DNA from: Undaria pinnatifida
Taxonomy: Eukaryota; Sar; Phaeophyceae; Laminariales; Alariaceae
Length of the DNA stretch: 64,000 nucleotides
NCBI GenBank assembly: GCA_012845835.1
Contig: JABAKD010000028.1
Location: 14,856,563 to 14,920,562 of the forward strand
Reading direction: 5' to 3'
A program made the translations under genes and the position numbers. This document shows positions 53,919-64,000 of this stretch, one piece after another. The notes under the pieces were generated by a model. That model did not search any database and was not told the DNA's origin. It worked only from the letters and a program-made list of their open reading frames with translations. Every line of letters begins with the position of its first letter. Position 1 is the stretch's first letter.

Positions 53919-55969
53919 GAATGCAATGCACGAAATCATGAAACAGAGCACTTGCACTCCTGCTGTAAGTTCGTACGAGTGACCCCGAGACACTGCAACC
54001 CCTCCACTGCAACCCCCCAAAAGTGACCCCCCCCACTGTATCGTTGGTTTGCGGTTCTGTGCTGTTTACCCGACACTATACCACGCCGTACGATGTTGAC
54101 GTTACGAAACCGCAGTGAACCGCAACGTGAGGTTATCAATGCAGTTGATGCGCACGGAATCACACTGTATGATTAAAAACATCATCAAAACACACCGAAC
54201 CGCACCGTTCAATTACCACAAACACAAAATCGCGCTGAGGCTGAGGAGCCTTCAATCTCACTTAGCTTGGGAAAGTTAAGGTATGGTGAAGCGCAATGTT
54301 GACCGCGTGTAACCGAAACCGAAGGGCAAACCACCATACGATTTCGATCGGCACCGAATCGCACCGCAGCGAATTTGAACCCTTAAGAGCTGCACCAAAC
54401 TGCACTATTGTATCCCTCTTCGTGCCGAAACGCAATGAATCGCGCCGCGTTATTTCAAATATACAGACCGTATTGTGGAAAGCACTGACACCATGAAAAA
54501 ACTATTTATGTTCCACTAAAACAACTTTTTTATCATAGTGCTTTGTTGTTGAAGGGGGTTATTATTTGGTTGAAACCCCGGTGGGGAGGGTTATGGACGT
54601 GCCCTCACTCCAAAGGTAGGTTTTATCAGGTTTTCGGTTGTCACAACATATACTCGTACCAATACCTGGGTATGTCGTTGACGGGGTATACCTGCAATGT
54701 ATACAGATACAACGGGCATATGACATTTATCCCTGCATCCTCTGAGCACCAACCCCGCTGACCGAGGGTCTTCCCAGGGCCAATCACGGGACGAGACGCA
54801 CGCGGCAAAGATTGCCCCTCGGGGCAACCCCCTGACCGTAAAATGCGGAAGAAACCCCACCCTCCTTAGATAATACACCCCGTTACATGTGCACATCCAG
54901 TGGTATACGTTTTGGGTCGTTCGTCCACCGTCACTTTATCACCGGGGTACGTTGAACACCACAGTCTTTACCGAGGTGAGCCTGACAACAACGTGAAACC
55001 CCAAATTATCACACCAGCTTGCGGATACCATCCGTCCACAACGCTCACCTGTATGATATGGACACCAACACAGTTGCAACTGCTTTGCCCCATCAAAGTT
55101 GCTCAACGAGTCTGCGACCTGCTCCTGCGCCTTGAGCGACGATTACGTCGTTTGGTTCCAGGATTTACCCGCTCGCGTTAGCGGTACTGGTGTTACCGAT
55201 ACCACGTCTGCTACTCCTCATACCTTGCCAAAAGGTCACGACTACCGGCTGTACTACCGTTTGTCATTTTGTGGCCAGCGCAACACGAGCTGGAGAGCGA
55301 TTCGTGCGTATGTGCCGCGGCACTGTATACCCCTCCGCATCAGGCCCCCCGCAGGGCCGCCGAAGCAAAAATAAGCGACAACTGCAACAGACACACGGGA
55401 AAAATTCGACCTCTTCACAAAGGCGTCTATTCAATCGACACTTGAAACGTTATTTTTGCCAAAGGCACAAAAAGAAGGTGCCTGAACAAAAATTGTGCGT
55501 CCGGCGAGAAGGACTTGTTTCCAACAACAGGGATTATTCCTGTGGCAAGAAACGTTGCGCGGCGCGAGACTGCGTGATGTCGGGTCCCATAACCATAAGC
55601 GTGAGCCTTACCATCACCGTCATTAGGTGGAATGGAAAATGAAGCTGGTTTTGGACGAAAGATTCTCTCGTGTTAGCACACCGCTCTTTATCACACTCCT
55701 TGTTGCCCATAGCACTCCATCTGTTGTCGAGCCCCTCGCTATCACACCCCGATGTTACCACACCGTCTGCAAGCAGGCAGAGGTCTGAGCAACCGTTAGT
55801 ACCGTTAGCACACCCCCTCGTTAACACCCTCCCCAATTAGTACACCCCCTAGATGCGGGGCTACCGTGCATGGTGGCTATCACTAGGTATACGGCAGATA
55901 CACACCCCTCTATGACAGCACACCCAGTGATAACACATTTTAAAGTCAAAATATTATCGCCCATGTGTT
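53919..55969. other. Intron 2 continued, no gene seen
   Basis: From about 54040 to 54450 there are scattered AACCGCACCG / GAATCGCACCGC-type degenerate boxes. Frames up to 150 codons (55190-55642) have no recognised domain. Confidence 0.4.
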
Positions 55970-57065
55970 TTTTCTTCCGTGTTATACGGTAGCCCCGCCG
56001 TACCCGTGGAGGGTTCGGCCCCATCCCTGGTTCATACATAATTTCTATCTCTGCAACACCGACACCCAGGGGACCAAAATCGAGTCCTACCGGGTCTACT
56101 CCGCCAAGCACGGTGTGGAAACCCCATGCCCAGCGGCCGATCGCTGATTGCCTAGGGCACGCAGAGCGAGCGAAACCCAGGGAGAATTGATTCCCGCCCC
56201 TGATTGACCCGCTCAGTCCCGTTGCTCATGGGGAGGATCGGGCCCCATCTCGGTTCAGACATGCCTCAGCATATGTGCAACTCCGACACCCCAGGGACGA
56301 AAATCGAGTCATGGCGGGCGCACACCGTCCCACACGGTGTGGAAATTGAACTCCACGGGCCGATCGCTGATTGGCTAGGGGCGCGTAGAGCCAGCGCAAC
56401 CGAGGAGGATAGGGTCCCGTCCCCGTTTGCCCCCCTCCGTCCCGTAGCACCTGGTTATGATGGGTCCCATCCCTGTTCAGATATCTTTCTATTTCTCTAC
56501 CAAAACACCCCGGGGACGAAAACTAGTTATGCTGTGGCCACACCGCCCCGCCCGCTGGGAAAATTCAGTTCCGAGGGCCGATCGCTGATTGACTGGGGCG
56601 TGTAGAGCGAGCGCAACCGGGGGAGGATTACCGGAAACGCGAACATCGACTTGTCCCGAGTCTACATCGCCCCGCACGTTGTTGAAACTCTAATCGCACA
56701 GGCCGATCAATGATTGGCAGAGGCACGCGCAGTGAGGGCTAACCTTAACCCTAGCCCGGTTCACTACCCCCGGTCCCGTCACACCCGGGGATGGTTGTCC
56801 AACACCCCCGGTGCCGACATCATATCATATCGCTACATCTCCAACACCCCAGGGACGAAAAAAATAGAACTCCCCTGGGTCGACGCCGCCCCGCACGGTG
56901 TAGAAGCTCCACTCCCGCTAGCCGACCGCTGATTAGCCGGGCCGAAAAGAGCGAGCCCAACCTGGGGAGGATAGGGACTCATCTCCGTTTCAAAATTTCC
57001 TCCATATCACTACAACTCCGACACCTCGGGGATGCTCCGACACCACGGAGATGTAAATCCTCGGG
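55970..57065 (+). repeat. Satellite array 2, units of about 220 bp
   Basis: The box GGCCGATCGCTGATTGG or a close variant occurs at about 56137, 56361, 56579, 56703 (GGCCGATCAATGATTGG) and 56922, mostly 218-224 bases apart. Other shared boxes: CCCCAGGGACGAAAA, GCCCCGCACGGTGTGGAA, TAGAGCGAGCGCAACC and GGGGAGGATAGGG. It is the same family as array 1 at 37640-38850. Confidence 0.8.
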
Positions 57066-57979
57066 GAACAGCGCAACCAGCGCCAGAAGAGTTGGCTGTT
57101 TTTGTGCGTGGACAGGACCCGTCGGAACTGACCTGGGTGCCGTTTACGTTTGGTGCGGTGGATAACCGTGACCGAAAATTATTCAGACTCACTGACATAA
57201 ACATAAACAAACAGATAAGCTAGTTCAAGGCACCGTACCCTCGTATGCAATCAGATATAAAAATTATTGTTTTCCTTGGAAAACAAGAAAAAAAGGATCG
57301 CGCTGCGCGCTTCGCGCGCTTCATTTCAATCCAGTTTAAACGAACTTTCCGGACGTGATCCGCGTCGCGCACCTTGCCGCTTCACTTATTACCCCAGACC
57401 TCTCAAGCCAGACGTGATTTGATGGAATAAGCAGCCACCATTCTCATTGGTACGTGATCAGTTGATGGCTTTGAGCGATCCTGTTGTGCGGGTTTCACCC
57501 AAAAAAACACAAATCCTGGAAAACGCTCTGGGGACAACCTGAAAAGCAAGAAAACATATGTTAAAAATGTCTACTCCCATCGCTAATGGCTGTATGGTCA
57601 CCTCACGACAATGAAATACCATGTAGACTACGGTCTGGAATATTGTGTGCTGCACTTACTGTATCCTGCCACGAAAAATCCATCGTACTCATAATATGTA
57701 CAAGATTCCCCTGCGGGAAGTGTCTATAATATAGGCTATGCACGTGTATGGCATTTAACAGAGAAGGACGTTCCGAAAAACGATTTACTGTACATACATC
57801 AGGCAAAACGGAAGCGTGTTCATACGACAGCCAGCGCTTACTACGTGCCAAGCTTATTGAAGAACGTGGCTCCTGCCAGAGGAACGTTCCTAACCCTATA
57901 TACTACGTTGGACACACATCAGCCAAAATCACACATGCCCAAAAGATGGCAGCGTGTAAAAAGGGAACAAAAATACACC
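57066..57979. other. Intron 2 continued, no gene seen
   Basis: Loosely repeated ACGTTCC..ACATACATCAGGC boxes lie near 57767, 57880 and 58098. No domain is visible. Confidence 0.4.
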
Positions 57980-58066
57980 AGATGTGAGATGGAAGATTTC
58001 GTCCAAACTCGGCTTCGCACGCTGTGTGCAATACTTCCATCGCGCGTGCTATTTGCGAGAGGATAA
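57980..58066 (-). repeat. Core repeat, strongly diverged fragment
   Basis: CCAGATGTGAGATGGAAGAT, TTCGTCCAAACTCGGCTTCG and CATCGCGCGTGCTATT align with the left third of the core at roughly 75 percent by eye. Confidence 0.5.
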
Positions 58067-58417
58067 CGAAAAAGATCGACAAAACAACCTGTCGAGGTAC
58101 GTTCCGAGAACAATCTACATACATCAGGCCAAAATGAAGCTGCTGCTAGTGTCGCTATTGTTGCTGCTGCTGGTATCCTGCTGAGGGCTCGCCACTCCTA
58201 GCTGCACGTTCGAAATTGCGGTCCCGCCGAAAAACTTCGGCAAAATCTGGCCTTGCCATTCTGTCGGGTTGGGTCCTTGGTCATGGCTGCTACTGCTGCT
58301 GGGGTACCGTTGTGTGCTCGTGGTGCTATACCGCTTGACGGTCGGGCACAGCGTGATGGGTTCCTCGATGTTTGCCTGAGAGATGCTTTGCTCTGCTCTT
58401 GAAATGTTCTATGCAGG
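58067..58417. other. No recognised feature
   Basis: Contains a CTGCTGCT-rich patch at 58137-58183 only. Confidence 0.4.
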
Positions 58418-58625
58418 TTTCTTGAAAAAATCATACAATGAACTGCACGGCGGACGTGGTTTAGCGGCCAAAAACCCTATTCTATACACTTTTCTTGAGA
58501 AAAAACATACAATGAACGGCACGGCGGACGTGGTTTAGCGGCCACAAACCCTATTCCATACAGCTTTCATGCAAAAAATGCACGATGTACTGCACAGTTG
58601 ACGTGGTTCAGGGCCCGAAAAACAA
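58418..58625 (+). repeat. Tandem repeat, three units of about 72 bp
   Basis: GGCGGACGTGGTTTAGCGGC at 58449 and 58521, with a diverged third (GTTGACGTGGTTCAGGGC) near 58595. Units also share ATACAATGAAC and AACCCTATTC. Confidence 0.85.
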
Positions 58626-59369
58626 TCGTCCAGGCGTGAAACAAGAAGTACCCGCGTACTCGTTACTCGCAAATCTGCGGGTACTCAGGTCTCGACATGC
58701 TCACCAGTTTTAAAATAATACTCTAACTCGTGACCAATATTAACAAAGGGAATTTGTACTCGCGAGTAGCCTGTTTTTTTTCGCAAAGGGGCACAGTCTT
58801 TTCTTACACAGCAGTCGCAGTAGCATTGGCCTGCTGTACACATCAGAAAAAATATGCTCGAGCGCAACAACACAGCAGTCGAAAAAATATTTTTTGCACC
58901 CAATTGCTTGCACGCCGGTTGGTTGTACGAAAGTCGCAATTGCGACAATCGTATGCTATGCACAGAATTCCAGCATATTTTGCAGTCTGATCAATACACC
59001 ACCGTGCTCCTGGTGTTTCAGACCATGGTGATCGACCTTACACGCGACATTAAACGTACTCGCCTATTTCGCCGGTGGAGGAGATTTTCTTTTACGGTTA
59101 GCGGTAGGGTTATGTCATCTTAGGGTCATGCCATCGTCCTTTTGTCTGTCTGATATTCGGACATGATGAGGGCCCATTTCCATTCAATTCTTGGGCCCAT
59201 TGAAGATCTGAACGATCGGTTTGTGTACCTACCAGGCATGTGGCAATCGATCTGGAAACCTCGTTTGAAACAGCACAAGGGTCATCAGATGTCTGGGAAA
59301 TCTGTCGACCCTCAATCGCATTTTCTCCTGCTTGAAAACTGCCGGCTACCCGTTCTATCCAAACCGCAG
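58626..59369 (+). other. Intron 2, last part
   Basis: No gene or repeat recognised. It ends in a pyrimidine-containing tract and AAACCGCAG at 59369, the inferred acceptor for the next exon. Confidence 0.45.
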
Positions 59370-59450
59370 GTGCCATCCATGTGAAGACCACCGACATACA
59401 AGTCGATGGCGAATCATACTATGAGAACAACGCAGCAAATTCAAGCGGAG
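59370..59450 (+). CDS. Pmp-like beta-helix gene, coil exon b
   Basis: An 81-base exon between AAACCGCAG and the donor GTGAAT, phase 1 on both sides, 27 residues. It starts GAIHVKTTDIQVDGE and continues YYENNAANSSG. The GG-A-I motif is kept and the F-x-N position has Tyr (YENN), a conservative change. It has the same length as coil exon a. The frame continues past the donor without interruption to 59749, so exclusion as intron rests on the GT site and on similarity to the other two exons. Confidence 0.65.
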
Positions 59451-59832
59451 GTGAATACGAACAATCCTACGTAATACCGTACCATATAGCAATGTCCGAC
59501 TTGACTGCAAAAAATCTGTTGCAAATCGGCCCTAAGGACTGCCCTACATATTGCGCGTCATATGTTGGATTGAGGGTCTCCTTGACAGGGAAACTGCGTG
59601 CTCCTAAGCGCATCCCAGGATTTGTCCGTTTGGAGTTGACTTACTCCAAACGTGGGTGCGACTTACTCCCGATGTGTGCCGAAATTTGTTCGGCACATCT
59701 TCGGCTCTCGTTCTGTTCGGGCTTCCATGGCTGTCCAAAGCACGGTTGACGGTGTCTACGAGCGACCATAAGAAAATTACAATGTATTCTCGCTAGTCGA
59801 ATTTAATATTTTGTTATCATCACTGCCTTCAG

Positions 59833-59910
59833 GTGCCATCTACGCCATCGACTCGAACATCCACGTGGATGGCTCCAACGTCTTTGGCAGTAACTCTGCT
59901 TTCAGGGGAG
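59833..59910 (+). CDS. Pmp-like beta-helix gene, coil exon c
   Basis: A 78-base exon between CTGCCTTCAG and the donor GTGAGG, phase 1 on both sides, 26 residues: GAIYAIDSNIHVDGS, then VFGSNSAFRG. It is nearly identical to coil exon a in its first half (GAIYAIDS). The intron before it (59451-59832) is only 382 bases. Later exons and the gene's 3' end are not found in the window and may lie beyond 64000 or be unrecognised. Confidence 0.7.
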
Positions 59911-60263
59911 GTGAGGAAAACCTTCGCAACCGTCAGCATTTTGATCGTGTGAGGAAGCCTTCGGAACGGGTGCGCATACCTCAACCTATATCTCAAACAA
60001 AATCTTCAGCTTCCGTCACGTCGCTTAAACAGAGCAAGTCGCCAAGACCGACCATATCACATGGTAGGGACGGGGTGCTTTTGGTCGAAACCGATATGTT
60101 GAATCGCTCTTCCAACGATGCCAACCAATCCTACTATTCTCAGCTCCGGGAAAAATGTCTCCACCTTCGGAGGTTTGGCGATATCGCCAAGATGCAATAA
60201 TATGGAATGGTCTCAATCTCAATCCGTACTTAGTTGCGCCACGTCCATCAGAAACGCCCCTCA
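59911..60263. other. Sequence after coil exon c, no recognised exon
   Basis: The frame stays open after the GTGAGG donor to 60200 but loses the coil motifs at once, so it is probably intronic. No further GG-A-I exon is seen. Confidence 0.4.
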
Positions 60264-60329
60264 GGGTTAGGGTTATGGGTAAGGGTTAGGGTTATGGGTT
60301 AGGATTAGGGTTATGGGTTAGGGTTCGTG
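60264..60329 (+). repeat. Interstitial telomere-like (TTAGGG)n tract
   Basis: About ten degenerate GGGTTA units, including GGGTTAT and GGGTAA variants. It is the longest such tract in the window and is not at a sequence end. Confidence 0.85.
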
Positions 60330-60619
60330 CCGCCACGATACATCAAACTATTCAGCACTGGACAAGAAACCATTGCCAAGTTTGTCAATGTATGGGGGTA
60401 ATTTGTTGGACTCAAGGTCGTTGAGGCTCCACCGAAAAAAATCATACCGAATGAGAAACAAAAAACACATTGTAACGTGGTGATTTGCCAAGAGACAATC
60501 GCTGGATATGATAACGATTGAGAGGTACGATTGCGTGAGACAGGGATAATCCGTGAGGTAGAAGTCTGACATAACCACCTTGACGACGTTCCTGCGGGGG
60601 AGGGGGGGGGGGGCATCGT
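60330..60619. other. No recognised feature
   Basis: Minus-strand frames overlap here (60348-60578 and others) with no assignable domain. A G-rich run lies at 60595-60614. Confidence 0.35.
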
Positions 60620-63600
60620 ACTCTTTTGTTGCTGGCCTCAGTCATTTGACCATTGACCACGCATCCCTTTGGAGACGGGGCGCCGTTCCTACTTTTAATA
60701 ATCACACCTCCAGCATTTGAGCGCTCATTACGATTTTCCAAACATCACACAAAATAAAAGCCGGTTGCTTATCGTATCCTTGTCCTGTTTCGCGGTTCGC
60801 GGCCACCATCTATCTCCTAGGATAGCGATCGTTTTTCCCCTACTCTCGAGTCTACCAAAAAACTCTTCCATGTCACATTCGTCTAATTTCTTCATCTCTT
60901 GCACATGCCGTGCCTCCTTGGATATTTCACTTTCTCCTACTATGTGAGTCCTGCGCTCTATTATTATGCCATACGGGCACATATGTGCATCCAATTCACC
61001 CTCTTCTCAACTACTGTTTTCCATTCCTTCTGGTAGGTCCAAGTCCCCCGCACGAAATCGCAGTTTCAGCTTTTTCAAGGCCCCATTGGGCCGTAAAAAA
61101 GCTGTTTTCATTGCAAAATGTCCGTCAACCCCATTTATAATCTCCATTAGCAAGGATTTTCCCTCTTTCACCTTATTTCGTAGATCTAGCCTTACCCCTT
61201 CTTCTATTTGTTTCTTTGCTGTTTCCTAGTACCCGCCAACCTTGTCTACAGACAATACCTCTCTTTGGTTTCCTCCTAAATACCTCCATATTTTTCTCGA
61301 CTGCATTATCCCGTCTTATTTCACCTCGACCTTTCGCATTTTTCTCCATTACAGCCCCATCAGCTGTGGCTGGCAACATATTTACGGACATATTCCTCTA
61401 TTTCCATTGCTAATTCAACTTTCTTACGTTTTTGTTTCATGTGGGTACATTTCTAGTCCTTCTCTTAATACGAAATTACTCATCGTTCTTGGGCGTCCTG
61501 GTACATTTCTAGCTGCTGTCATTTGCACTGTTTGCAGTTGTGTTACGACCTTCGCGTTCCCTTCCCATACTTCGCCTGCATACTCTAACTTTGGTACAAT
61601 CACATTAATCAGAATACATATACATTAATCTTAGGTTCAAGGGGCGTGTCCGGTAGGATCGCGTACATCTTGCCTATTTCTGATTTACCCTTTCCTTTTA
61701 CTTTCGCTATGTGTTCATCCTCCAAGAGAACTCCTTTGAGATATCTACGCCAAGGTACGCAAACCGGTCAACGATCTCTAGGTCATCTTCTCCCCACTCC
61801 CTTTAAGTTTTACCGGATTCACGTTATCTAATCATCCTCGTTACATGCAGCTATCATACTGCGCACGTTTTTACGTTAGCTGTCACTCTCTATTTCTTAC
61901 TGTACGCTCTAGTGCCTCTTCTATCTAGCAATTCTTCTGGTGTTTCTGATATCCCCACGATTTTTTCCGCAAAGATCAACCGGAACGCCGTATCTTCCCG
62001 CATCGTGACTCCTTGATTTGATAAAATGACAGCAACTATCATGTCGTCAATATGTACCTTGAATAGATTGGGTGATAGTGTACATCCCTGTGCAACTCCT
62101 TGTACAATATCAACATAATTGGATATTTTCCCTTCCGACGTCACCGCACAACTCGTTCATTTCTCCGTCGTTTTCATCATCATTCTCCACGTCGTCTCTT
62201 CTCTGATTCCAATTCCCCACAAATCTTTCCACAACTTATTCCTGCATACCGTATTGTATGTCGTCTGTACATCTAGGAAGAAACAGTACGTCGTTAGTCC
62301 AGCGTCTTACCTTTAATTATACTACCTGATGTGTACGTACAGTACACATGGTCTACGCAGATACTCTGCTTGCCCTTCACTTATATTTTTCGCCTCCGAC
62401 ATTGTTCCAATTACATCGTTAAAAATCTCACAGATGCTTCATTTAAGGTGCTTCATATCGTCATCCCTGGGTAGTTATCCGGGTCAGTCTTATCTCCTCT
62501 CTTGATCATATTTACTAAAGCTCCTTCTCTCCACCTCATAGGCGCGTACTCGTTTTCCATATCCAATTATTCAACCTAACCATCATCATACCTTCTCCCG
62601 CGTACTTCATAAATTCATTCACTATTTCATATTCCATCACTTCCTCTCTATTCTTGAGTTGAACTGGGCTCTGTTTTTCTTCTCCTGTGAACCCTCTCTG
62701 TGACCCATCTGAATCACTGTCTCCCTTTCTGAAGCACCTACGTTCACCTCTGCCCACGCGGTGATTTCCTTCTCGAATTCTGCGTCGAACGTTTCGTTGG
62801 CTGTGGGGGTTTCTAGCTTGCAGTAATGCTCCCAAGCACTTCCATCTTATCGTCGAGCTACTAACCATTTTTCCGTTTTGTGCTATGAACGTAATCATCC
62901 TCGTGTCTGCCTCGTCAGCTTGTTGCCCCAGTATCCCTTTAATCTCTACCAAAACCTGCTGCATCCTGCCGTCGAAATCTTCGTTTGTTGAACAAATTAC
63001 GTACTTCCATAATCCCTTCTTCTCGACCATGCCTTTTACTTTCTTTCTAGCCGTAGCATACTCCTCCCATGCTGCTGTACTTAGTTTAATCGATGTTCAC
63101 CTTTCGTGCGCCCCTCTCCTGACTCCTATGGCCGCTATACTACCTCGTTCTACAATGTTACCAGCCTGTTGCAATTATCACCTTCTTCCCCATTACTGTA
63201 CTTGCTGTGGTTTTTGACAACAAACAGTTACTACTGTTCTCATGCTTCTAAAATCCTGTCTCCTGCACTATCTTGTTCCGTCTAGTTCTCTGTTTCATCT
63301 ATTATTTTCAACAGCTCCGAAAACCGTTCTGCATGCTTGACCATATGTTCTTGGGATTCTTGCTGTTTTTCTTCGACTTCTTGTTCATCTATTCCCCATT
63401 TGTACAATTTCCTACCGCGTCTATTCTTGACAACTCTCTCCTGTTGACTCTGTGTCAATATCAGACATGTGTCAGTATTTCCTACGTCCGCTGCGCATAC
63501 AACACGAAGTTGCGTTTCCTCAACATATCCATATTCTATCACTATGAAGTCAAGGAAGGATATTTCTCCCTTTGGCATGAAAAGCCTAGTCCATTGTGGC

Positions 63601-64000
63601 TCTGTCTTTTCACTGTATCGTTCAACATATTCCTTTCGTTGCTCTTGAAGAATCCCAACATATCTGCATCATTATTCTTCCTTGTTACGTGCCATATTGT
63701 CCAATCTTATAATTTGGCGTGCTTGCCTTTCCGATTCTTGTGAATTAAAATCTCCCACACTACCTTTGCATTTGCATACATTTGTAGATCTACTGCTATC
63801 TCTTCGAGCTTCGTGTTTATCTCTTTACCGCACTCTTCGACTCTGGGGGCATGTACATGTTTTCTACGACAAAAGGCCTCGCTCTTCTCTCCCCTGGTAC
63901 CTTAACCTATATGCTTTCGTCATATTTTTTGTCTTTCGATCACCTCTATTATGCCACTCACGGCTTCTATGGCTAGGAACGCTACTCCTCCCGCCCCTGC
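60620..64000 (-). pseudogene. Second LINE, heavily decayed, running off the window
   Basis: Pieces of an EN-RT polyprotein lie on the minus strand from high to low coordinates. From about 63990: GGVAFLAIEAVSGIIEVIER and other endonuclease scraps. At 63578-63282: FLDFIVIEYGYVEETQLRVV, CAADVGNTDTCLI and NRRGRKLYKWGIDE (end of endonuclease). At 63030-62536: the linker, with EVMEYEIVNEFMKYAGEG. At about 62280-62144: a CRNKLWKDLWGIGI segment in the open DNA. At 62144-61890: VDIVQGVAQGCTLSPNLFKV and HIDDM (RT). At 60994-60728: a C-terminal piece with LDECDMEEFFGRLES and AILGDRWWP. Stops and frameshifts are numerous. It belongs to a different LINE lineage from the one at 2436-6343, judging by the motif sequences. 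Confidence 0.75.

Noticed and set aside
60264..60329. A chromosome end
   Set aside because: The TTAGGG-like tract is degenerate and has LINE-derived DNA on its right side, so it is interstitial.

Overview
The window is eukaryotic, repeat-rich DNA with very low gene density. It holds one LINE with long open frames, one nearly intact Copia LTR retrotransposon, and the exons of a single recognisable host-type gene. That gene starts with a signal-peptide exon at 30157-30637. Three tiny exons of 78-81 bases follow at 53121, 59370 and 59833. All its visible junctions are phase 1 and its introns reach more than 20 kb. The small exons encode one GG-A-I / F-x-N coil each, as in Pmp-like right-handed beta-helix proteins. 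This family, the long introns, the transposon mix and scattered TTAGGG-type tracts suggest a photosynthetic stramenopile, perhaps a brown alga. That assignment is inference at moderate-to-low confidence; no rRNA, organellar or other diagnostic marker is present.

Layout. 0-2.4 kb: half of a segmental duplication, a MITE with 42-base perfect terminal inverted repeats (TIRs), and a TIR element full of CAGTCGAAAA motifs. 2.4-6.3 kb: a LINE with endonuclease (EN) and reverse transcriptase (RT), broken by one frameshift. 6.3-9.4 kb: LINE 3' debris, a tandem duplication and a 1-kb (TTG)n tract. 9.4-10.8 kb: the second half of the segmental duplication, here carrying an inserted 'core-body-core' element. 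11-29 kb: minisatellites, decayed coding scraps (an alanine-rich coiled coil, a Ty3/gypsy integrase tail), three tandem tRNA-like units, two SINE-like repeats with (AAC)n tails, and a head-to-tail array of the core-body element at 27.6-29.9 kb. 30-60 kb: the beta-helix gene. Its first intron holds satellites and a complete 7,959-bp Copia element on the minus strand. 60.6-64 kb: a second LINE, heavily decayed, on the minus strand and running off the window.

How the parts relate. Most of the DNA is transposon-derived. Two insertions can be polarised inside the window because an 'empty' homologous copy lies nearby (1-497 against 9448-10818, and 684-991 against 1450-2435). The core-body family recurs at least ten times, whole or in part. 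It keeps an ATG-initiated reading frame (MSFDEIFDLTAGVYF in the best copies) that reads outward into flanking DNA. The (TTG)n tract abuts the 3' end of a SINE-like repeat that also occurs at 24.5 and 24.8 kb, which suggests the microsatellite grew from a retroposon tail. The most unusual gene-level feature is the 'one exon, one beta-helix coil' layout with symmetric phase-1 exons, which would let coils be duplicated, lost or skipped without changing frame.
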